Positions 5,979 through 10,996 of a stretch of DNA of 10,996 nt are shown here, one piece after another (positions within the stretch are counted from its first letter, which is position 1; each line of letters opens with the position of its first letter). The notes below the pieces were generated by a model. It worked only from the letters and a program-made list of their open reading frames with translations, searched no databases and had not been told where the DNA came from. This stretch comes from Halieaceae bacterium (lineage in GTDB: Bacteria > Pseudomonadota > Gammaproteobacteria > Pseudomonadales > Halieaceae): contig WTHO01000083.1 in NCBI GenBank assembly GCA_011523115.1, forward strand, positions 1 to 10,996. Reading direction: 5' to 3'. The translations under genes and the position numbers were made by a program.

Positions 5979-7151
5979 ATGTTTACTCCAGATGGATCCC
6001 TCGGCATTTTCGCTGCACTCATGGGGCTGTCCGCTATCGCATTCTGGCTTGAGAGGACGCGCCTTGGAGAGCTTCTCACAGGCACGGTTCTCGTTATTTT
6101 AATGGCCATTGCCGCCGCCAATCTGGGCATCATTCCCCATCAAGCACCCACCTACGATTTTGTCTTCGAGTATCTGGTGCCAGTACTGATCCCTTTATTT
6201 TTAATTCAAGGCGATATCAGGAGACTCCTCAGGGAAGCTTCGAGGACAACAGCGGCATTTATGGTGGCGTCACTGGGTACCGTCGCAGGTGTCTTGCTTG
6301 CTGTTTCCGTATTGGATGTCAGTGGTCTTGCGATGCATTCAGAACTGGCCGCCGATCAAAAAAAAGGCGCAGTCGCCGGCTTGTTCGCCGCCACCTATAT
6401 TGGCGGCTCCGTCAATTATGCAGCGCTGGGTGAGATCACGGGCCTCTCTCAAGACGCATCGTTTTTCTCGGCCGCGACCGCGGCCGATAATCTGTTCAGC
6501 GCTCTATTTCTGAGCATCCTCGGACTCCTTCCCGGCATCAGCTGGGTTGTTAATCGGTTTAGTGCTGAGCCAAGCGCTTCAAAATCGGAGATGAGTGACC
6601 GCCAAAATTTAAGTCCCGACAGTGACCAAGCGGAGACCATTACACCCTTATCGCTCTGCACTGCACTCGCCGTCGCAACCTTGCTCGTGACCGTAAGCGA
6701 TGCGCTCATCTCTTGGGTCGTATTTCCTGGCGGGCGATATGTGGTTTTGACCATCCTCACTCTCAGTTTAGCGACCGCACTGCCCCGTCTTCGCACCTGG
6801 TGCACCGGCGGCTTTGAGATGGGCGTCATGCTGTCGTTTGTGTTTTTCGCATCCATCGCGGCAGGCGCTGATATCGCTGCGATGCTCGAGGTTGCCCCGC
6901 TACTGGTGCTGTTCGTCCTCATTCTGCTCGCAACACATCTTGCATGCCTACTGGTCGTCGGCCGGTGGCTGAAACTCACGCTGCCAGAGCTATTGACTGC
7001 CTCCAACGCGGCCGTGCTCGGTGCCACGACTGCACCCGCAATGGCGGCAGCAAAAGGATGGCATGACCAGGTCACCCCCGGTGTACTGGTGGGGGTATTG
7101 GGTTATGCATTGGGCACGCTGATCGGCAGTCTGCTTTTCAATCTGCTCTAG
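5979..7151 (+). CDS. DUF819 family multi-pass membrane protein
   Basis: A 390-residue integral membrane protein with around ten to eleven hydrophobic segments, the normal size of the DUF819 (YjcL-like) family. Family-like stretches are LFLIQGDIRRLLREA (74-88), ATYIGGSVNYAALGE (138-152) and ASNAAVLGATTAPAMAAAKGWHDQVTPGVLVGVLGYALGTLIG (341-383). A hydrophilic linker at about 195-222 divides two halves that resemble each other in layout, as in transporters with an inverted repeat. The substrate of the family is unknown. Upstream in-frame codons back to 5775 overlap the DUF2237 gene and encode no family-like sequence, so ATG 5979 is chosen, though no strong ribosome site precedes it. Its neighbours give no functional clue: a divergent DUF2237 gene and a convergent amine oxidase. 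Confidence 0.88.
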   Translation: MFTPDGSLGIFAALMGLSAIAFWLERTRLGELLTGTVLVILMAIAAANLGIIPHQAPTYDFVFEYLVPVLIPLFLIQGDIRRLLREASRTTAAFMVASLGTVAGVLLAVSVLDVSGLAMHSELAADQKKGAVAGLFAATYIGGSVNYAALGEITGLSQDASFFSAATAADNLFSALFLSILGLLPGISWVVNRFSAEPSASKSEMSDRQNLSPDSDQAETITPLSLCTALAVATLLVTVSDALISWVVFPGGRYVVLTILTLSLATALPRLRTWCTGGFEMGVMLSFVFFASIAAGADIAAMLEVAPLLVLFVLILLATHLACLLVVGRWLKLTLPELLTASNAAVLGATTAPAMAAAKGWHDQVTPGVLVGVLGYALGTLIGSLLFNLL

Positions 7152-7195
7152 GCAACGGACCATTGCCACCGGCCTGCCCCTTGCAGCGGCTCTGC

Positions 7196-8467
7196 CTAGC
7201 CGCCAGAGGGTTGCACTGCCCCATGGTGGTGATAGGCCAACGCTCTGGCGGCGGCATCATGACCCGAGGTAACTGCACCCTCCATCCAGCCATACCAACC
7301 TCGAGAAAGATCACCCCCTGCAAACACGCAGGGCGGTGGGGTGTCGGCCAACTGATGCAAACCGCGCGCCTGGCCCGGTGCGCAACTCAACCAGGAACCT
7401 TTCGCGAAGGGGTCCGCAAGCCAGTCATGGGACAGAAAATCCCCACCGTATAGCACCTCGGGGTGGCGGGACTGTAACGCGCGCCAGTTCTCTTCAAGTG
7501 CTGATGCGTGATCGGGAATTGCCACCGAAAACGTGCAGATTGCGCTCTGTTGAGCAGACGTCCGGCAATAGACCTCGACTGCCCGGGGCCAACCCAACGA
7601 CGTCACGGGCGTTGGCATCGAGGCGCTGGCCCAACCCTTGACCGCTTGACCCACATGCCCCTGCTGTATCACCGACGCGGCATCAGAGCCTAGCGGCAGC
7701 GCTAATGTCACGCTACTGAGCACATTCAGCGGGAGCGCAATCACCACCTGCTTTGCTGTCACTTGCCCGCCTGAGCCCGATACTGTTACCCCGCTTTCTG
7801 TTTTCGCAATATGGTCGACTCGCCAGTTGAGACGCAGGGCATTGCTTAACCGCCGGGCAATGGCCAGCGACAACGACTGTGCCCCACCCTCAATGCGATA
7901 TTCAGCGGCATGAAACGCCGCCTCCACCCCCCCAAATGAAGCAAACTCGTGGATGAGGTTGATCAGGCTATAGTCATCAGGATGTGCGCCCTGTAATGCA
8001 AAGCTGTTGGCCAGGAAGACCTGTTTAGCGGAGGCATCAAGATTGAAGGACTCCAGATACTCTGACACGGGCACATCGACGTCATCACAAGATTCATACC
8101 AAGCGGGATGCTCGCTTTTCAGGCTGAGTGCCCGCGCATTCAAGCTTTTAAACAGGGCATCAACTGACTGATCACGGCTTGGCGATGATGGCTCATGAAG
8201 CGCCACCTCGACAGGCTCCAGCCCGATCTCATAGCGTTGCAACTCTGCCATCAGCGCTCTGTGGTGCTGGGGCGCCACCCACTCAGCGCCTAAATCCACC
8301 CTACAGCCAGCGGCGTGAAACGGGACGGTCCAGGTGCGGCCACCTACACGGTCGCGCGCGTCGAGTATGACCACATCAAGGCCCGCACCAGATAGCTCTC
8401 TAGCCGCGCACAAGCCGGCCAGCCCAGCCCCTAAAACCGCTACATCAGTTTGAGGCACTGATGACAT
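7196..8467 (-). CDS. FAD-dependent amine oxidase (flavin monoamine oxidase family)
   Basis: A 423-residue flavoprotein of the amine-oxidase superfamily, expected to oxidise an amine or amino acid with FAD. The N-terminal Rossmann motif is GAGLAG (13-18), followed by ILDARDRVGGRTW (34-46); D36 stands where Glu is more usual for FAD ribose binding. DLGAEWV (58-64), EGGAQSL (193-199) and the C-terminal FAGGDLSRGWYGWMEGAVTSG (382-402), which contacts FAD and the substrate cage, are all in place. K277 (QAVKGWA) is positioned like the conserved Lys near flavin N5. No signal peptide is present. It is the second gene of a minus-strand unit after the deiodinase-like flavoprotein (54-nt gap containing a nested inverted repeat). 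The substrate is unknown; an aromatic amine or amino acid would fit the neighbour. The ribosome site is weak. Confidence 0.9.
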   Translation of the reverse strand: MSSVPQTDVAVLGAGLAGLCAARELSGAGLDVVILDARDRVGGRTWTVPFHAAGCRVDLGAEWVAPQHHRALMAELQRYEIGLEPVEVALHEPSSPSRDQSVDALFKSLNARALSLKSEHPAWYESCDDVDVPVSEYLESFNLDASAKQVFLANSFALQGAHPDDYSLINLIHEFASFGGVEAAFHAAEYRIEGGAQSLSLAIARRLSNALRLNWRVDHIAKTESGVTVSGSGGQVTAKQVVIALPLNVLSSVTLALPLGSDAASVIQQGHVGQAVKGWASASMPTPVTSLGWPRAVEVYCRTSAQQSAICTFSVAIPDHASALEENWRALQSRHPEVLYGGDFLSHDWLADPFAKGSWLSCAPGQARGLHQLADTPPPCVFAGGDLSRGWYGWMEGAVTSGHDAAARALAYHHHGAVQPSGG

Positions 8468-8472
8468 TGCCC

Positions 8473-8517
8473 TTTACCGGCCTTGATAGGCGCTTTATGA
8501 AAAGCGTTATTGGTAAA
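8473..8517 (-). repeat. Nested inverted repeat between nitroreductase and amine oxidase genes
   Basis: Outer arms TTTACC (8473-8478) and GGTAAA (8512-8517) enclose inner arms CGCTTT (8491-8496) and AAAGCG (8501-8506), the latter around a 4-nt loop. All four arms fall within the 54-nt gap between the two minus-strand genes. In the transcript the outer stem would end close to the ATG of the amine oxidase and include the purine-rich ribosome site region. It could be an operator, a translational control hairpin or a processing or attenuation site. No T-run marks it as a terminator. Confidence 0.4.
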
Positions 8518-8521
8518 CGCG

Positions 8522-9202
8522 TCATACAAAAGTCGCTACCTCCGATAAGCTTTTTTTGAGAGTGGCTGCCCGGGGCACTTTGGCGTCATCCGCCGGATGC
8601 CCCACCACCAATAACACAAAGGGCCGCTCATTTTGGGGGCGGCGCAAAATCTGGTTGAGAAATTTCATGGGGTTCGGAGTATGAGTAAGTGTAGCCAGAC
8701 CGAGCTGATGGCAAGCGTTGATCAAAAGCCCCGTTGCAATACCTACCGACTCGGGGACGTAGTAATTCTTTTGACGTGCGCCTCCAGAATCCACCCGGTA
8801 CCGCTCAGCGAACACGGCAATCAACCATGGGGCTGTCTCCAGAAACGGTTTTGAGGCATCAGTCCCTAATTTATTAAGATCACTCAACCAAGTTTCACCC
8901 GCTTTACCACCGTAAAATGCGCGCTCTTCCGCCTCTGCTGCTTCTCTAATCGATCGTTTGGTCATTGCGTCGTTCACACAGACAAAATGCCAAGGTTGAT
9001 GGTTGGCGCCACTAGGAGCCGAGCCGGCCGTCAGAATGCAGGCTTCAATCACGGCTCGCTGGACAGGCTCATCAGAAAAATGACGCACCGTACGCCGTCG
9101 CAACATGAGGTCACGATGCGCGATCGCAGAACTCAGCATCGCCTCGTCAGACAATCGCTCAGGCAACGTTAATGGGATAGGGTCGTAGTCGAAATCCGTC
9201 AT
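8522..9202 (-). CDS. Nitroreductase-fold flavoprotein, iodotyrosine deiodinase-like
   Basis: A 226-residue FMN protein of the nitroreductase superfamily. RRRTVRHF (35-42), SAPSGANHQPWHF (61-73), ESVGIATG (151-158) and LATLTHTPNP (169-178) are the FMN-binding elements. The active-site lid AEAEERAFY (89-97) is followed by W105 and K118. Aligning by hand with human iodotyrosine deiodinase, E93, Y97 and K118 fall on its substrate-binding E157, Y161 and K182 with identical spacing (+4 and +21). This favours the deiodinase branch over ordinary nitroreductases; reductive removal of halogen from halotyrosines is therefore the best guess. The human enzyme's N-terminal membrane anchor is absent, as in bacterial forms. 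ATG 9202 is chosen because upstream in-frame codons to 9421 overlap the divergent gene and lack family sequence. It is the first gene of the unit with the amine oxidase. Confidence 0.88.
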   Translation of the reverse strand: MTDFDYDPIPLTLPERLSDEAMLSSAIAHRDLMLRRRTVRHFSDEPVQRAVIEACILTAGSAPSGANHQPWHFVCVNDAMTKRSIREAAEAEERAFYGGKAGETWLSDLNKLGTDASKPFLETAPWLIAVFAERYRVDSGGARQKNYYVPESVGIATGLLINACHQLGLATLTHTPNPMKFLNQILRRPQNERPFVLLVVGHPADDAKVPRAATLKKSLSEVATFV

Positions 9203-9235
9203 AGACTCAGCCGAATCACAGGAAGCAGCCAAGAG

Positions 9236-9264
9236 TGTATAACGCAGCGGAGAGCCCGGTTCAG
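9236..9264 (-). promoter_or_regulatory. Possible sigma-70 promoter of the deiodinase-like/amine oxidase unit
   Basis: On the minus strand CTGAAC (9264-9259) and TATACA (9241-9236) are spaced by 17 bp, about 35 nt upstream of the ATG at 9202. Matches to consensus are modest (3 of 6 and 4 of 6), so this is a position-based suggestion. Confidence 0.3.
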
Positions 9265-9329
9265 TTATCGTGATCAGTGAATCTCCACTAAGATGGTCCC
9301 AGAACGGCGGGTGACGGTCAGGATCAAAT

Positions 9330-9800
9330 ATGCAAATCAACACGCGCGCGGGTGTAGCCGCGACCACGCGCGACACCGCGATCAAATGGATCAAACGTTG
9401 CCTGCGCGAAATCACTCGCAAGGATTATGAGTTGCCGGTGGACTATGCCACGGCGCGGGCTGACATTGTCGTGACCTTAAAGTCTGCGGGACACCGCTCC
9501 TCGGCTTGCGCTAAAGGCATCTCAATAGACCTCACCGCTTTCAACACCGGTCGCACTGCGCTAATCGAGTACCCGGCCTTTGCCAAAGACCCAGTGATCG
9601 GCTCCAGGGAAACGTTGTCTCCAGAGTCAGTGTTGGCCGCAACGATCGCCCATGAGATCAGCCACTTTGTTCAATATCGATACGGGCCCGACACACGGTG
9701 GTTGTGCAAACGCTACCGCAAACCACATGGGGAGGGTTTTCAAGACATTTACCGGATTCTCAGGGCGAGGGTAATCAACCCGCACTTCTCTCTGACGTAG
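9330..9800 (+). CDS. SprT-like zinc metalloprotease-fold protein
   Basis: A 156-residue basic protein with the zinc-peptidase motif HEISH (H108, E109, H112) and a third likely ligand, H133, in KPHGEGFQDIYRILR. This pairing of HExxH with a downstream H-G-x-x-F helix is the SprT/SprT-like arrangement. The length is close to bacterial SprT (about 165 residues). The C-terminal zinc-ribbon cysteines seen in some relatives are missing; only C24, C60 and C126 occur. The N-terminal 35 residues are rich in Lys/Arg and may be a nucleic-acid-binding helix, a weak inference. AGGA lies about 7 nt upstream of the ATG. It is divergent from the deiodinase-like gene across 127 nt. The role is unknown; eukaryotic Spartan-type members act on DNA-protein crosslinks, but that cannot be assumed here. 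Confidence 0.82.
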   Translation: MQINTRAGVAATTRDTAIKWIKRCLREITRKDYELPVDYATARADIVVTLKSAGHRSSACAKGISIDLTAFNTGRTALIEYPAFAKDPVIGSRETLSPESVLAATIAHEISHFVQYRYGPDTRWLCKRYRKPHGEGFQDIYRILRARVINPHFSLT

Positions 9801-9930
9801 TCATTCTTGTCGCCGAATACGTGGCGGCGGAAACCTTGCTTAACGCCTATGCTTGACAAGTGAGGCGACAGGCCAGCGCGCAGGACTCCCGTCAGCACAT
9901 GCCCAGAGCATGGAAAAGCGCTCAACCTCC

Positions 9931-9959
9931 GCGACAGATTTTGTCTTTGACGCCATAAT
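9931..9959 (+). promoter_or_regulatory. Possible sigma-70 promoter of the serine hydrolase gene
   Basis: GCGACA (9931-9936) and CATAAT (9954-9959) are spaced by exactly 17 bp, with 4 of 6 and 5 of 6 matches to consensus. They would give a start near 9966 and a leader of about 30 nt before the ATG at 9996. The remaining part of the 195-nt gap (9801-9930) shows only a loose 7-bp inverted repeat (9808-9814 with 9864-9870) and no clear terminator. Confidence 0.4.
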
Positions 9960-9995
9960 CGCCTCTCGTAGCGAACCTAAGGTGCACGCTCACTG

Positions 9996-10996
9996 ATGCC
10001 AATTGACCCAGAGGTAGCCGGATTTTGCGGGGAAAAACTCGGCAAACTCGACGACCATCTCCAGACCCGATATATCGCGCCAAAAAAAATTGCTGGCTGC
10101 AGCACTGTGGTCGTTCGAAAAGGCGTCACCGCGTACGCCTCGACGCATGGGGAAATGGACATTGAGCGTGAGAAAGCGCTCCGTGACGACACCATCTTCC
10201 GCATCTACTCCATGTCAAAGCCGATCACTTCTATCGCTCTGATGATGTTATTTGAGGAAGGCCGCTTCCAGTTGACTGACCCGGTGCATAAATTCATTCC
10301 GTCATGGCAAAAACACCGCGTTTGGGTCGAGGGTGAAGGCGACGCAATGAAGACCCGTCGACCCGAGTCTCCAATGACCATTCAGCACCTGTTGTGCCAT
10401 ACCTCGGGCCTCACCTATGGCGGTTTTCTACCAGGGCTTGAGCTACCGGTGGATCCTGCTTATTCAGCAGCGGGCATCTCGCGAGCGGGCACCGACACGC
10501 TGGAGCAATTCGTCACAAAACTCGCCGAAGTGCCGCTCCTATATGAACCCGGGTCCCGATGGAGCTACTCGTTGGCAACCGATGTGTGCGGTCATTTGAT
10601 CGAGGTCATATCCGGGCAACCGTTGGAAACGTTTTTGCGAGAGAGGCTATTCGAGCCTCTTGATATGCCCGATACCGGATTTAGCGTCCCCGATGAGAAG
10701 CTCGATCGCTTCGCCGCCTGCTATGAACGGGCACCTGATAAATCCCTGCGCTTACAGGACGACCCCGCTACCAGTCGATATCGAACGCCGCCAAAGGCGC
10801 CGTCCGGCGCCGGAGGTTTGGTTGGTACCGTTCAGGACTATGCCAACTTTTGCGAGATGCTGCTGAATCAGGGGCAGTTCAAAGGGCAACAACTGATTGG
10901 GCGGCCGATTTTAGAGCTGATGACGCGCAACCATCTCACGGGTGGGGCGTCACTGGCTCAAATGGCAGTTGGCGGATTTTCGGAAACCAGTAACGA
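9996..10996 (+). CDS. EstB-like serine hydrolase of class C beta-lactamase fold, 3' end outside window
   Basis: The frame is open from ATG 9996 to the last base (333 full codons). It encodes the nucleophile motif S72-M-S-K75 (IYSMSKPIT), the region TIQHLLCHTSGL (128-139) and the tyrosine motif Y191-S-L (WSYSLATDVCGHLIE). These are the PF00144 'beta-lactamase' fold landmarks. The second motif is YSL, not the Y-x-N of true class C beta-lactamases. There is also no signal peptide, which favours a cytoplasmic EstB-type esterase or transesterase over antibiotic resistance. The third motif lies beyond the window or is not recognisable here. An in-frame TAA at 9978-9980 limits the start to 9996; the nearest purine-rich stretch (AAGG) is about 13 nt upstream, so the ribosome site is weak. 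A sigma-70-like promoter is proposed upstream. Confidence 0.9.
   Translation, partial: MPIDPEVAGFCGEKLGKLDDHLQTRYIAPKKIAGCSTVVVRKGVTAYASTHGEMDIEREKALRDDTIFRIYSMSKPITSIALMMLFEEGRFQLTDPVHKFIPSWQKHRVWVEGEGDAMKTRRPESPMTIQHLLCHTSGLTYGGFLPGLELPVDPAYSAAGISRAGTDTLEQFVTKLAEVPLLYEPGSRWSYSLATDVCGHLIEVISGQPLETFLRERLFEPLDMPDTGFSVPDEKLDRFAACYERAPDKSLRLQDDPATSRYRTPPKAPSGAGGLVGTVQDYANFCEMLLNQGQFKGQQLIGRPILELMTRNHLTGGASLAQMAVGGFSETSN

Noticed and set aside
7151..7167. Hairpin GGCAA/TTGCC at the end of the DUF819 gene as a terminator
   Set aside because: The stem is only 5 bp and no T-run follows on either strand.
9203..9421. N-terminal extension of the deiodinase-like protein
   Set aside because: The 73 extra residues overlap the SprT-like gene and do not resemble the nitroreductase family; the open frame there appears to be chance.
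9996..10996. True class C beta-lactamase (antibiotic resistance)
   Set aside because: The second motif is YSL instead of Y-x-N and no signal peptide is present; EstB-type esterases fit better.
1..10996. CRISPR array, tRNA, insertion sequence or prophage genes
   Set aside because: I found no regularly spaced repeats, cloverleaf-like segments, transposase motifs or phage structural genes on either strand.

Overview
The window carries twelve credible protein-coding genes plus two that run off its ends. It has bacterial architecture: Shine-Dalgarno sites, tight spacing and a 4-nt ATGA overlap. The gene content is Gram-negative: an outer-membrane barrel, secreted and periplasmic domains, and an ECF sigma/anti-sigma pair. 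GC content looks like the mid-50s percent. The families together suggest a proteobacterium, most likely an aquatic or marine gammaproteobacterium. That placement is inference; there is no rRNA or other phylogenetic marker here. I see no tRNA, insertion sequence, phage gene or CRISPR array, and no gene-free stretch exceeds 300 bases (the longest is about 195 bases, 9801-9995).

Left edge (1-575, minus strand): a small 92-residue protein of unknown function has a good sigma-70 promoter and Shine-Dalgarno site. Downstream on the same strand is the beginning of a CxxCxxCC (YkgJ-type) metal-binding protein with a probable TTG start, cut by the window edge.

ECF envelope module (about 637-4375): an outer-membrane beta-barrel protein (+) converges on a secreted subtilisin-like S8 protease (-). 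The protease is divergent from an ECF sigma factor and its membrane-bound anti-sigma factor (+). A GGGAATA-15 bp-CGTCA element just upstream of the sigma gene looks like an autoregulated ECF promoter. The anti-sigma factor has a periplasmic domain with a CRE...ACR cysteine pair. This group is the best candidate for a little-described system: an envelope signalling circuit with a dedicated protease and barrel protein.

Middle (4530-7151): a translationally coupled pair of half-size YeeE/YedE sulfur-compound transporters is followed by a DUF2237 protein (-) and a divergently transcribed DUF819 multi-pass membrane protein (+).

Right part (7196-10996): a minus-strand two-gene unit encodes a nitroreductase-fold flavoprotein, followed by an FAD-dependent amine oxidase. 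The nitroreductase retains the Glu/Tyr/Lys substrate-binding triad of iodotyrosine deiodinase at the right spacing. A nested inverted repeat lies between the two genes. Divergent from the unit is a short SprT-like metalloprotease, and the window ends inside an EstB-type serine hydrolase of the class C beta-lactamase fold.
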